This document shows positions 1 to 8,351 of a DNA stretch of 64,000 nt, in pieces. Position 1 is the first letter of the stretch; every line of letters begins with the position of its first letter. Where the stretch lies: assembly GCA_016717335.1 (NCBI GenBank), contig JADKFS010000002.1, positions 682,001 through 746,000 on the forward strand, given 5' to 3'. Source of the stretch: Candidatus Ribeiella danica. GTDB taxonomy: Bacteria > Chloroflexota > Chloroflexia > Chloroflexales > Roseiflexaceae. Below the pieces are notes generated by a model, which saw only the letters and a list, made by a program, of their open reading frames with translations, ran no database searches and had not been told where the DNA came from. Made by a program: the position numbers and the translations under genes.

Positions 1-83
1 AGGACCTGGTCAACCAGGTCACCAGGACCTGGTCACCTTGTCACCTTGTCACCTTGTCACCTTGTCACAAGCGAGGGCCGCCA
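1..83. repeat. Short tandem octamer repeat, probable tail of a composite GC-rich element
   Basis: The first 70 bases are built of near-identical words (ACCTGGTC, then CACCTTGT four times in a row). The same vocabulary, on the other strand (GACAAGGTGACC, AGACCAGGTGACC), is found attached to the L module of the composite elements near 36915 and 62580, so this is probably the edge of another copy lying outside the window. It directly precedes the radical SAM gene and leaves only about 14 bases for its ribosome binding site. Confidence 0.7.
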
Positions 84-1145
84 ATGACGAAGCTCAGCCC
101 CCAGCCGATGCCGTTCGCGCCGCCTGACGCGCCGCCGCTGCCGCGGGTCGACCCGATCGCGCGGCTGCCGATCCTGGTGCTGTTCCCGCACAGCCGCTGC
201 AACTGCCGCTGCCTGATGTGCGACATCTGGCGCGCCACCACGCGCGACGAGCTCTCGGCCGCCGACGTGGCCGGCTGGCTGGCCGAGTGGCGCGGGCTGG
301 GCGTGCGCCGGGTCGTGCTGAGCGGCGGCGAGGCGCTGATGCACTCGCGCCTCTGGGAGCTGTGCGGCCACCTGCGCGCCGCCGGCATCGGCATCACGAT
401 CCTCAGCACCGGCCTGCTGCTGCGCCGCCACGCCGCCGCGCTGGTCGAATACTGCGACGACGTGGTCGTCAGCCTGGACGGCCCGCCGCCGCTGCACGAC
501 CAGATCCGCAACATCCCGCGCGCCTACGCGCGGCTGGCCGAGGGCGTGGCCGCCGTCAAGGCCGCCGACCCGCGCGTGATCGTGAGCGGCCGCTGCACGG
601 TGCAGCGCGGCAACTTCCGCTTTCTGCGCGCGACGGTCGCCGCGGCGCACGAGCTTGGGCTCGACCGGATCAGCTTTCTGGCCGCCGACGTGAGCAGCGC
701 TGCATTCAACCGGCCCGCGGGCTGGGACGGCGAGCGCGTGGCGCAGGTGGCGCTGGAGCCGGGCGACCTGCCGCTGCTGGAGGCGGAGATCGACGCGCTG
801 GAGCGCGAGCGCGCGCTCGACTTCGCCGCCGGCTACATCGCCGAGTCGCCGGAGAAGCTGCGCCGCCGCCTGGTCCAGTACTACGCCGCGCTGCTGGGCC
901 GGGCCGAGTTCGCCCCGAACGCCTGCAATGCGCCCTGGGTCTCGTCGGTGATCGAGTCCGACGGCACGGTGCGGCCGTGCTTCTTCCAGCCCGCGCTCGG
1001 CAACCTCCACCAGGCCGGCAGCCTGGCCGCCATCCTCAACTCGCCCGAGGCGATCGCCTGGCGCCAGGGCCTCGACACCCGCCGCGACGCGATCTGCCGC
1101 AGGTGTGTCTGCACCCTGTCGCTGCGAGAGACGCATGATCCGTGA
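84..1145 (+). CDS. Radical SAM protein with SPASM-like C-terminal cysteines
   Basis: The 353-aa product carries a canonical CxxxCxxC [4Fe-4S]/SAM motif (SRCNCRCLMCDIW, Cys39, Cys43, Cys46), followed by the GGE-like stretch LSGGEALMH, as expected of a radical SAM TIM barrel. The C-terminal third has more cysteines (NACNAPW, VRPCFFQP and the final CRRCVC), the layout of a SPASM or twitch auxiliary cluster domain, common in peptide-modifying and cofactor-building maturases. The start at 84 (MTKLSPQ) is preferred over an in-frame ATG at 54, because the upstream codons lie in the octamer repeat. The substrate is unknown. The gene leads a plus-strand run with an amidohydrolase, a methyltransferase and an HPr-kinase-like protein, which suggests a small-molecule or peptide tailoring locus (inference). 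Gene class is secure, function is not. Confidence 0.85.
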   Translation: MTKLSPQPMPFAPPDAPPLPRVDPIARLPILVLFPHSRCNCRCLMCDIWRATTRDELSAADVAGWLAEWRGLGVRRVVLSGGEALMHSRLWELCGHLRAAGIGITILSTGLLLRRHAAALVEYCDDVVVSLDGPPPLHDQIRNIPRAYARLAEGVAAVKAADPRVIVSGRCTVQRGNFRFLRATVAAAHELGLDRISFLAADVSSAAFNRPAGWDGERVAQVALEPGDLPLLEAEIDALERERALDFAAGYIAESPEKLRRRLVQYYAALLGRAEFAPNACNAPWVSSVIESDGTVRPCFFQPALGNLHQAGSLAAILNSPEAIAWRQGLDTRRDAICRRCVCTLSLRETHDP

Positions 1146-1430
1146 GAAGGCATCCATGAGCTGTGCAAGCCATCGTGAGCCGTGAGCCGTGAGCCGTGAC
1201 TTAGGGCTATGTTCATGTTTCACATTTCATTGCCCCACAGGCGTAGGGGCGCGATATATCGCGCCCGTACAGTGGCAAGGCGAAATCCCGAGCATTGAAC
1301 CATGCCTTTGAGCAAAAGCATTGAGCCACGACGCACGAACGAGATACCGTTGTGATGCGATCTGTCTGACTGCCGACTGGCGCCTGCCGACTGCCCACTG
1401 CTATAAGAGCTCGAATAAGCGAATGCGCCG
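1146..1430. other. Intergenic repeats: GTGAGCC heptamers, 20-bp palindrome, degenerate heptamers
   Basis: There is no gene here. Bases 1175-1200 are GTGAGCC repeated about 3.6 times. A perfect 20-bp palindrome, GGGCGCGATATATCGCGCCC, occupies 1247-1266. Bases 1370-1401 are degenerate CTGCCGA heptamers. The last part runs straight into the amidohydrolase start and shows no strong Shine-Dalgarno sequence. Confidence 0.75.
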
Positions 1431-2645
1431 ATGACAAACCCAAGCATCCGACTGAGCAACGCGACGATCGTCCTGTCTGAGCAGGCCGGCGCCGGCGAGC
1501 TGTCGATCGTGGGCGGGCGGGTGGCGGCCGCCGCGCCGGGCGCCTGGGCGCTCGACCTGCGCGATCACCTGGTCTTCCCAGGGCTGATCAACGCGCACGA
1601 CCACCTCCAGCTCAACAACATTCCGCCGCTGCCGCGCGCCGCGCCCTTCCCGAACAGCTACGCCTGGATCGCCGCGTTCCAGCCGCACTTCCACGACCCG
1701 GCGGTTATCAAGGCGGTCGCCGTCCCGAAGGAGCTGCGCCACTGGCAGGGCGGGCTCAAGAACCTGCTCTGCGGCGCGACGACGGTGGCCCACCACGACC
1801 CCTGGCACCCGGCCCTCGACCACCCGGCCTTCCCGGTGCGCCTGCTGCGCGATTTCGGCTGGAGCCACTCGCTCGGGCTGGGGCTCGAGCCTGGATATGG
1901 AAGTTTAGGCAATCTCCAGCCGCTGCCTCGCTATGGCCCGCCAGTGGCCGAAAGCTTCGCCGCGACCCCGGCCGGCCGGCCGTGGATCATCCACCTGGCC
2001 GAGGGCACCGACGAGCTTGCGGCCGCCGAGCTGTCGCTGCTGGAGGCGCTGGGCTGCCTGGCCGCGAACACCGTGCTGGTCCACGGCGTCGGCCTGACCG
2101 GCGCGGACGTGGGCCGGGTGATGGCGCGCGGCGCGGCAGTGGTCTGGTGCCCCGGCAGCAACGTCGCGATGCTCGGCCGCACGCTCGACCCGCGGCGCCT
2201 GCTCGACGCCGGCCGGCTGGCGCTCGGCAGCGACTCGCGGATCTCCGCCAGCCGCGACCTGCTGGACGAGCTGCGCGTCGCGGCGGCGCACAGCGGCCTG
2301 GCGCCGGCCGAGCTGCTGCGGCTGGTCACGCGCGACGCGAGCCGCGTACTCGGCCTGCCCGAGGTCGGCGGGCTCGCGCCCGGGCAGCACGCCGACCTGC
2401 TGATCGCGCACGACCGCGGCGGCGACCCCTACCAGGCGCTGATCGAGCTGCGGCGGGCCGACGTCCGCGCGGTCGTGCGCGGCGGCGCGCCGGCGGTCGC
2501 CGACCCCGACTTCGCCGGGTGGTTCGACGTCTGCGGGATCGCGACCGCGCGGGTGCTGCTCGACGGCCGGCCAAAGCTCATGGCAAAAGCGCTGGCGCGG
2601 CCGGGCGCTGTTGCGCTGGAGCCAGGGCTGGAGATAGCTGCTTAG
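1431..2645 (+). CDS. Amidohydrolase (ATZ/TRZ/guanine-deaminase-like)
   Basis: The 404-aa protein shows the metal-dependent amidohydrolase signature: the strand-1 HxH in GLINAHDHLQ (His56, His58), a strand-5 His in IIHLAEG, a strand-6 His in VLVHGVGL and the strand-8 Asp in LALGSDSRIS. A beta-sandwich flank is formed by the N-terminus and the C-terminal GLAPGQHADLLI segment. This is the ATZ/TRZ-type layout, whose members hydrolyse or deaminate C-N or C-Cl bonds in heterocycles, but nothing in the sequence fixes the substrate. It follows the radical SAM gene after 285 bases of repeats and precedes the methyltransferase by 83 bases. Family certain; substrate unknown. Confidence 0.85.
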   Translation: MTNPSIRLSNATIVLSEQAGAGELSIVGGRVAAAAPGAWALDLRDHLVFPGLINAHDHLQLNNIPPLPRAAPFPNSYAWIAAFQPHFHDPAVIKAVAVPKELRHWQGGLKNLLCGATTVAHHDPWHPALDHPAFPVRLLRDFGWSHSLGLGLEPGYGSLGNLQPLPRYGPPVAESFAATPAGRPWIIHLAEGTDELAAAELSLLEALGCLAANTVLVHGVGLTGADVGRVMARGAAVVWCPGSNVAMLGRTLDPRRLLDAGRLALGSDSRISASRDLLDELRVAAAHSGLAPAELLRLVTRDASRVLGLPEVGGLAPGQHADLLIAHDRGGDPYQALIELRRADVRAVVRGGAPAVADPDFAGWFDVCGIATARVLLDGRPKLMAKALARPGAVALEPGLEIAA

Positions 2646-2728
2646 CTCAGAGATCAGGGGTAAGAGTTCAGCGTTGCGAGGTGAGCGCAATCCTGAACCC
2701 TGAACCCTGAACCCTGAACCCTGAACCG
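2646..2728. repeat. CTGAACC heptamer tandem repeat at a ribosome-binding position
   Basis: About five head-to-tail copies of CTGAACC occupy 2693-2727 and end one base before the methyltransferase ATG, so this start has no Shine-Dalgarno sequence. Either the repeat invaded the leader, or translation is coupled or leaderless. Confidence 0.85.
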
Positions 2729-3463
2729 ATGACTGAACTCGACACGCTCGACCCAATCGAGGCGTACGCGCTCTGGGCCGCCAGCTACCCGCCCTACGCC
2801 CACAACCCGCTGATGCAGGCCGAGGAGCGCGCGATGCTGGAGCTGCTGCCCGCCGACCTGAGCCGGCGCGCGGTGCTGGACGCCGGCTGCGGCAGCGGGC
2901 GCTACCTGGCCCACGCCCGCAGGCGCGGCGCGCGCCGGGTGCTCGGCCTGGACCTCTCGGCCGAGATGCTGGCCCGCGCCGCAAGGTTTGAGATCGAAGT
3001 TTTGAGCTCTGAGTCGATCGACACCGGCAGCTCAACACTCAACACTCAAAACTCAACACTGATTCGGGCCAGCCTCGACGCCATCCCCATCCGCTGCGGA
3101 TGGGCCGACCTGACGCTGTGCGGGCTGACGCTCGGGCACCTGGGCGAGCTGCGCGCGCCGCTGGCCGAGCTGAGCCGGGTCACGCGGCGCGGCGGCACGC
3201 TGCTGTGCAGCGACTTCCACCCGATCGGCCACGCGCTCGGCTGGCGGCGCGAGTTTACCGCCGGCGAGCAGCGCTACGCCGTGCGCCACACGCCGCACCT
3301 CTACAGCGACTGGCAGCGAGCCTGCCGCGACCTGGGGCTGCGGATCGTGCGGGTGCTGGAGCCGTTTCTCGACCCGGCCGACATCCCCGCCGGGGCCAGG
3401 TTCGACCCGGCCGCGCTGCGGGTCCCGGTCGCGCTGGTGTTCGAGCTGCGGCGCGAGCGCTAA
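2729..3463 (+). CDS. Class I SAM-dependent methyltransferase
   Basis: The 244-aa protein has the Rossmann methyltransferase motif I AVLDAGCGSGRY (from residue 48), an acidic motif II in VLGLDLSAEM, and motif IV/post-I features in DLTLCGLTLGHL and RRGGTLLCSDFHP. It resembles the UbiE/BioC-like Methyltransf_11 group. Between motif II and the SLDAIPI strand, roughly residues 91-112, there is an extra segment rich in Ser, Thr and Asn, encoded by AACACTC-type heptamer repeats (3030-3060). The insertion keeps the frame and sits where related enzymes have a short loop, so the enzyme is probably still functional. The start ATG follows the CTGAACC repeat directly. The substrate is unknown. Confidence 0.85.
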   Translation: MTELDTLDPIEAYALWAASYPPYAHNPLMQAEERAMLELLPADLSRRAVLDAGCGSGRYLAHARRRGARRVLGLDLSAEMLARAARFEIEVLSSESIDTGSSTLNTQNSTLIRASLDAIPIRCGWADLTLCGLTLGHLGELRAPLAELSRVTRRGGTLLCSDFHPIGHALGWRREFTAGEQRYAVRHTPHLYSDWQRACRDLGLRIVRVLEPFLDPADIPAGARFDPAALRVPVALVFELRRER

Positions 3464-3551
3464 AGCCAGTAGCCAGTAGTCAGAAAGACCAGGGCATTAC
3501 AAAGCTGTACAGTAACGATAGACGCCCAAAATAATATCGAAGGAGGTTGAT

Positions 3552-5033
3552 TTGCACTTCGAGGTCTTTCACCGCGGCCTGATGGGCCGGCACGACGTCG
3601 TCGCCGTGGACATGATCCACTACACCGGGCTGTGGGGCGTCTGCTTCAGCCATCACATCCCCAACAACAACCACCCGCGCTACGCAGCGGACACCACCAC
3701 GGCGGGCGTGCTGCGCTTCCTGTCGAGCGAAGACATCGCGCCGCTGGCCGGCTGCACGGTCACCACCCACCACCTCGACGCCGACGCGCTGCTGCCGGTC
3801 TGGGCGCTGCTCAACCCGCAGGCCGCGATCGAGCGGCGCGACCTGCTCGAGCGGGTGGCGCGCTGCGGCGATTTCTTCATCTACGTCGACGACGAGAGCG
3901 CGCGCCTCAACTTCGTCGTCGAGGCGCTGCACCAGCGGCTGCGCGACGGCGGCGCGCGCGGCGAGCGCCTGGTCGACGACGAGCTGACCCGCCGCTGCTT
4001 CGACTGGCTGCTGCCGCGCTGGGGCGCGCTGCTCGACGACCCCGCCGCGGGCGAGGATCTCTGGCGCCAGCCGATGGACGAGATGCTCGCCGACCTCGCG
4101 TACCTGGCCGCGCCCGGCCGCCTGACCGAGCTGTGGGACCATCACACGAGTCTGGTCGAGACCGACCGCGCCCTCGACGCGCACGCGCTCAACAGCGCCT
4201 GCCGGAACGACCTGCTGCTGATCTGGCGCGGCGATAGCGGCGCGCGCCGGATCGACGTGCGCCCGGCGATCGGCTGGTACGACCTGCAGTCGCTGCCGCA
4301 CCGCCCGCGCTACGGCCTCGACGCGCTGGCCGCGCGCCTCAATGCCGCCGAGCAGGCCGCGGGCCACGAGCCTGCCTGGCGGCACGACCCCGGCCCCGCC
4401 TGGCTGCGCGCCGGCCGCTCGGCCCTCGGCCAGCAGGCCGTGCTGGACTGCATCAAGGGCTGGCTCGACGCCGAGCCGGAGGAGCGCGTGCCCGCCGCCT
4501 ACCGCGCCGACGTGCGCGACAACTTCCGCCACTGGCCGCGCCACGCGATCTACACCAGCCACCAGCGCTTCGCCGGCGCCGCCGAGCTGCGCTTCGCGCC
4601 GGGCGCGGCCTACGCCGGCCTGCACCTCGTGCCGGGCTATCACCTGCAGGTCGCCGGGCAGGGGCTGGAGATCGCCGGCACGCTCACCCCGCGGCCCGAG
4701 CCGCTGTCGCCGGGCCATGACGGGCCGCTGCAGTTCGCCGTCAGCGACGACTTCTACTGGAACCGTCGCGCGCCGGAGCCGCTCGAGCTCGGCGTGACCT
4801 ACACGGACGCCGGCACGGGCAGCTTCTGGGTCGAGTACGACGCGTGGCAGAACCCGCTCCAGACGACCGCGCCGGTGCAGCTGCATGGCGACGGCGCGAG
4901 CCGCACGGCGACCTTCCGGCTGCCCGACGCGCGCCTGGGCAACAGCCAGGACTGGGGCGACCTGCGGCTTGCGCGCGCGCCCGGCACGCGGCTGCTCGTC
5001 GAAGAGCTGGTGCTGCGCAAGGTCGAGCGATGA
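3552..5033 (+). CDS. Conserved protein of unknown function (493 aa)
   Basis: I do not recognise a characterised family with confidence. The N-terminus has a string of conserved-looking motifs: VVAVDMIHYTG, a His-rich FSHHIPNNNHPRYAADTT, and THHLDADALLPVWALLNP, whose HHxDxD core resembles a metal-binding or DHH-type site (inference). The C-terminal half is Arg/Ala/Glu-rich, with a beta-rich final 120 residues (YHLQVAGQGLEIAG, SFWVEYDAW). The start is a TTG at 3552 with a textbook AGGAGG five bases upstream; no ATG fits as well. The stop overlaps the next start (ATGA), so it is translationally coupled to the HPr-kinase-like gene and probably works with it. Confidence 0.75.
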   Translation: MHFEVFHRGLMGRHDVVAVDMIHYTGLWGVCFSHHIPNNNHPRYAADTTTAGVLRFLSSEDIAPLAGCTVTTHHLDADALLPVWALLNPQAAIERRDLLERVARCGDFFIYVDDESARLNFVVEALHQRLRDGGARGERLVDDELTRRCFDWLLPRWGALLDDPAAGEDLWRQPMDEMLADLAYLAAPGRLTELWDHHTSLVETDRALDAHALNSACRNDLLLIWRGDSGARRIDVRPAIGWYDLQSLPHRPRYGLDALAARLNAAEQAAGHEPAWRHDPGPAWLRAGRSALGQQAVLDCIKGWLDAEPEERVPAAYRADVRDNFRHWPRHAIYTSHQRFAGAAELRFAPGAAYAGLHLVPGYHLQVAGQGLEIAGTLTPRPEPLSPGHDGPLQFAVSDDFYWNRRAPEPLELGVTYTDAGTGSFWVEYDAWQNPLQTTAPVQLHGDGASRTATFRLPDARLGNSQDWGDLRLARAPGTRLLVEELVLRKVER

Positions 5034-6070
5034 TCGACTTCACGCCGGCCGGCGAACCGCTCGGCCACAGCGCGCCGCTCGACCAGCGGGCGCGCTTGCC
5101 GCTGCTGGGGCTGCCGCTGGAGATCCGCAGCAACAGCGCGGCCGTGATCGCCGCGGCCGAGCGCTCGTTCGGCCACTGGCGCGGGCTCGAGCCGGAGCTA
5201 ATCGAGGCGACTGAGCCGCTGATCGTAACCATCGTCGTCCATCCGCCAGCAGGCAGTCACGCAGCGCAAGCTGCCAGGCGGCTGTTGAAGCTCAACACTC
5301 AACACTCAACACCCAACACTCAATTCACCCAGCGGGCGCACGGCAGCTGCTTCCTCGCCGCCAGCGGCGCCAACCTGCTGACCGCCCAGATGGACCGCGG
5401 GGTCGCGCTGGGATTTGTGACGCCGGAGCTAGTCGCCGACGACCTCGCGCTCCGCTACCATGTGATCGAGTGCCTGGCGCTGCTGCTGGCGAGCTGGCGC
5501 GACCGGACGCCGGTGCACGCCGGCGCGGTAGTGCACGCCGGACGGGCGGTGCTGCTGGTGGGAACGAGCACGGCCGGCAAATCCACGCTGTGCTACGCCT
5601 GCCTGCGGGCCGGGCTGCAGCTGCTGGCCGAGGATGTCGTCTATGTCGGCCTGCGCGGCGGGCTGCGGCTGTGGGGCAACCCCCGAAGCATCCACCTGCT
5701 GCCGGATGCGCGCCGGCTGTTTCCTGAGCTGGCCGACTGCACGCCCGAGATCCAGGCCAACGGCAAGCGCAAGCTGGCGATCGACGTGGCGGCGTTTGGC
5801 GCCGATCGCGTGCGCCGATACGCGGATCGCGCGGCGGTCTGCCTGATCCAGCGGCACGCGGGTCAGGCCAGCGCGATCGAGCCGATCGACCCGCAGGATG
5901 CGGCCGACGCGATCGCGCGGCAGCGCGAGGCCGGCTTCGACCTGCACCAGGGCGCGCCCGCGGTCGCCGCCGCCCTGAGCGAGCGCGGCGCGTACCGGCT
6001 GCACCTCGGCCGCGCCCTCGACCAGGCGGTCGCGCTGCTGCGGCAGCTGGCGGCCGCCCATGAGGAGTGA
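5030..6070 (+). CDS. HPr kinase/phosphorylase-like P-loop kinase
   Basis: The 346-aa protein has a Walker A motif, GTSTAGKST (Lys184), in the context VHAGAVVHAGRAVLLVG, followed by a Walker-B-like AEDVVYVGL, as in HprK-type kinases and their stand-alone relatives. Stand-alone HprK homologues occur in some peptide natural-product clusters (the lasso-peptide tailoring kinase of paeninodin is the known case); the radical SAM and methyltransferase neighbours make such a role conceivable here, but no precursor peptide was found. The start at 5030 overlaps the previous stop. Residues 86-100 (LKLNTQHSTPNTQ) are encoded by AACACTC heptamers at 5289-5330, an in-frame repeat insertion close to the one in the methyltransferase. 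Confidence 0.75.
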   Translation: MIDFTPAGEPLGHSAPLDQRARLPLLGLPLEIRSNSAAVIAAAERSFGHWRGLEPELIEATEPLIVTIVVHPPAGSHAAQAARRLLKLNTQHSTPNTQFTQRAHGSCFLAASGANLLTAQMDRGVALGFVTPELVADDLALRYHVIECLALLLASWRDRTPVHAGAVVHAGRAVLLVGTSTAGKSTLCYACLRAGLQLLAEDVVYVGLRGGLRLWGNPRSIHLLPDARRLFPELADCTPEIQANGKRKLAIDVAAFGADRVRRYADRAAVCLIQRHAGQASAIEPIDPQDAADAIARQREAGFDLHQGAPAVAAALSERGAYRLHLGRALDQAVALLRQLAAAHEE

Positions 6071-6579
6071 TGCATCTTTCGCCGGGGCGGCTCCCCCAGC
6101 CCCCCTCCGGCAAATGATGCCGTACCAGCTGCAAGCATTGTGGCGCATGCCCGCAAACATCCCGGCCAGATGGGTTGCATCCGACGATCTGGAATGCGGC
6201 GGTGCATGACACCAAGCATCGCAAGAGAGACAGGATTATTTTGGGGTCCAGGGGCGAAGCCCCGGCCGGGGGGCGGCGGGGGTGGCGGCCCACCCCCGCC
6301 CGCGGGGGCACGGGGGGCGCGCAGCCCCCCGACAGCAGTACGGCGGCGCGAGACACCCGCGGGGGCACGGGGGGCCCGCGGGGGCCCCAGCCGCCCGGCC
6401 CCGGGGCCGGGGGGGGGGGGGGGGGGGGCGGGCGCCCGCCGCCGGGGGGGGGGGGCGGGCGCCGGCGGCCGGGGGGGGGGGGGGGGGCGGGGCGCGGGGG
6501 GGGCGGGGGGCCGCGGCGGGGGGGCCCGGCCGGGGGCGCGCAGCCCCCGCACAATCAGGCCGGGCGCAGCCCACCCAAG
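6071..6579 (+). repeat. Composite GC-rich interspersed element, copy 1 (H and R modules)
   Basis: This region separates two convergent genes. A short L remnant is followed by the H core, 6108-6242, beginning CGGCAAATGATGCCGTACC and ending GGATTATTTTG, the imperfect ends of a fold-back. The R module starts at GGGGTCCAGGGGCG (6243) and runs into very GC-rich sequence with uninterrupted G runs of about 20 (6409-6428), 12 (6444-6455) and 17 (6471-6487). Open frames here are low-complexity Gly/Pro/Arg and I do not regard them as genes. Confidence 0.8.
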
Positions 6580-7602
6580 TCAAGGGGCGAGCGCGTACAC
6601 CCCGCCCTGGCTGGCGCCCCCGCCGCGCTGGCGGCCCAGCCCGACCGTCGAGTCGGCCCAGGCGAAGACGTTGCGATTGTGCGCGCGGTGGACGCCGCCA
6701 GAGCCGGTGTTGGCCTCGATCACCTTGTTGACAATGCCCTTCTCCAGGCCCGGCACCGCGATCAGCAGCACCTGCGCGCTGTCGCGGTCGGCCGCAAGCG
6801 CGGAGACCAGCAGGGCCGACTCGTCCAGCGTCAGCGTGGCGCCGACGACCGGCTTGCCCAGCCGGACATTGCTTGCGATAGACTCCACCGTCGCGCCGGT
6901 GATGCGGAAGACGCTGCCCAGGTCGTTCCCGGAGGCCAGGCGATCCGCCACGTAGACGACCCCGCCCTTGCTGACCGCGACGCCGACCGGCTCCTTCAGC
7001 GGCGCGCCTGAGGCGATCACGCTGACCGCGCCTGTTCCCGCGACGGCGACCTTCATGACCGCCGGCTGCCCGCTGCTCGCGTCTACACCCGAGAAGTACA
7101 GGACGTCGGCGCCGCCCTCGCGCACGACCTCGAGGCCGCGCGGCGCCGTCCCGGCTGTCCCCGCAAGCGCGGCAGGCGCGCCGCCGGCCGCCGGGACGAC
7201 GAAGATGCGCCCGGTGCGGCCGTCGGCACCGGCCGCCTCGGGATCGGCGACATACAGCTGCTGGCCATCGGTGCTGATCGCCAGGCCGCGCGGCGCGACG
7301 AACGGATCGCCGACCGCGACGGCGCGGGTCGCCCCCCCGGCGAACGGCACGCCGAAGACCCCCGAGCCAGCCTGCCCGGTCGCGGTGAAATAGATCTGCT
7401 GGCCGTCCGGGTCGGGGGTCGCGTCCCAGGGCGTGTCGAACAGCTCGGGGTGGCCCACAAGGTTGACGCTGCTCAAGATCTCGTTGCGTAGCGGCAGCGC
7501 CTGGCTTGTATCGCTCCGCGCCGGCGGCGCGCCGCACGCGGACAGCACGAAGATTGGCACCAGCAGCGCAACCGCCACGAACCGCCGATAGTCTCCACCC
7601 AT
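6580..7602 (-). CDS. Lipoprotein with NHL/SMP-30-like beta-propeller
   Basis: The 340-aa protein starts with a lipoprotein signal peptide ending in the lipobox VLSACG (Cys23 is the lipidation site), so it should be anchored on the outside of the membrane. The rest is made of repeated blade-like units: WDATPDPDGQQIYFTATG, PRGLAISTDGQQLYVADP, PRGLEVVREGGADVLYFSG and PVGVAVSKGGVVYVADR, typical of NHL/SMP-30-type six-bladed propellers. No catalytic motif is evident. The start at 7602 has a purine-rich AAGGGGG upstream; an ATG seven codons earlier is possible. The C-terminus ends at the edge of the GC-rich element, so the last residues may have been altered by it. Confidence 0.75.
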   Translation of the reverse strand: MGGDYRRFVAVALLVPIFVLSACGAPPARSDTSQALPLRNEILSSVNLVGHPELFDTPWDATPDPDGQQIYFTATGQAGSGVFGVPFAGGATRAVAVGDPFVAPRGLAISTDGQQLYVADPEAAGADGRTGRIFVVPAAGGAPAALAGTAGTAPRGLEVVREGGADVLYFSGVDASSGQPAVMKVAVAGTGAVSVIASGAPLKEPVGVAVSKGGVVYVADRLASGNDLGSVFRITGATVESIASNVRLGKPVVGATLTLDESALLVSALAADRDSAQVLLIAVPGLEKGIVNKVIEANTGSGGVHRAHNRNVFAWADSTVGLGRQRGGGASQGGVYALAP

Positions 7603-8351
7603 GATCGACCCCCTTCTGCGCATGTACTGTAGATGTCTTACTCGACTATGCGAGTAGGGTGGGCAAGATGGATGAGTTCAGGCGAGTCAGGTCTGTTCTG
7701 GGGCGCGGCGCCCCCGGTTCCCCTCCGGCAAATGATGCCGTACCAGCTGCAAGCACCGCAGCGCGTGCCCAGCTCTATTCGTTGGGCGCGGGTTGCAGCC
7801 CGCCGCTTGGGGTCCAGGGGCGCTAGCCCCGGCCGGGGGGCGGCGGGGGTGGCGGCCCACCCCCGCCCGCGGGGCACGGGGGGCGCGCAGCCCCCCCGAC
7901 AGCAGTCTGGGTGCGCAGGGGCGTTCAATTCCGACGGGGCGAGAAGTACGGCGCTACGCCTGGATGCAGCCATCCCACGGGGCGGATTGCCGCCCGCCGC
8001 GTATGTATCAGTGAGGCATGGGCGCCAAGCATCACAAACGAGGCGGCATTCTTTTTGGGGTCCAGGGGCGCCAGCCCCGGCCGGGGGGCGGCGGGGGTGG
8101 CGGCCCACCCCCGCCCGCGGGGGCACGGGGGGCGCGCAGCCCCCCGACAGCAGTCTGGGTGCGCAGGGGCGTTCACGTGAACGCCCGTCCGGAGGGGTGC
8201 GGGGCGCGAGACACCCGCGGGGGCACGGGGGGCGCGCAGGCGCGCACGGGGGGCGCGCAGCCCCCCGACAGCAGTCTGGGTGCGAAAGACACGCCTGGGC
8301 GTGCGGGGCGCGCAGCCCCGCCGGGGGCACGGGGGGCGCGCAGCCCCCCCG
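7603..8351 (+). repeat. Composite GC-rich interspersed element, copy 2 (rearranged, two R modules)
   Basis: There is no credible gene here. A short L-like stretch (7690-7723) leads into the H core starting CGGCAAATGATGCCGTACC (about 7728), which is truncated at 7808 where the first R module (GGGGTCCAGGGGCG, 7809) begins. A second partial H segment (7920-8056, ending GGCATTCTTTTTGG) leads to a second R module at 8057 that continues as GGGGCACGGGGGGCGCGCAG units to the stop codon of the kinase gene at 8352. GACAGCAGTCTGGGTGCG recurs three times. Confidence 0.8.

Noticed and set aside
57..1223. Long minus-strand open frame opposite the radical SAM gene, and similar ones at 3480-4886, 10789-12276, 13510-15021, 42503-45025 and 53021-54796 (plus)
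   Set aside because: They are mirror frames of strongly coding genes in GC-rich DNA; their Arg/Ala/Gln-rich translations show no family motifs and no plausible ribosome sites.
6140..7011. Open frames in the GC-rich elements, including a recurring peptide WYGIICRRG at 6100, 7730 and 27250
   Set aside because: The peptide recurs because the H core DNA recurs; the rest is low-complexity Gly/Pro/Arg with no conserved start, so a structured DNA or RNA repeat explains it better.
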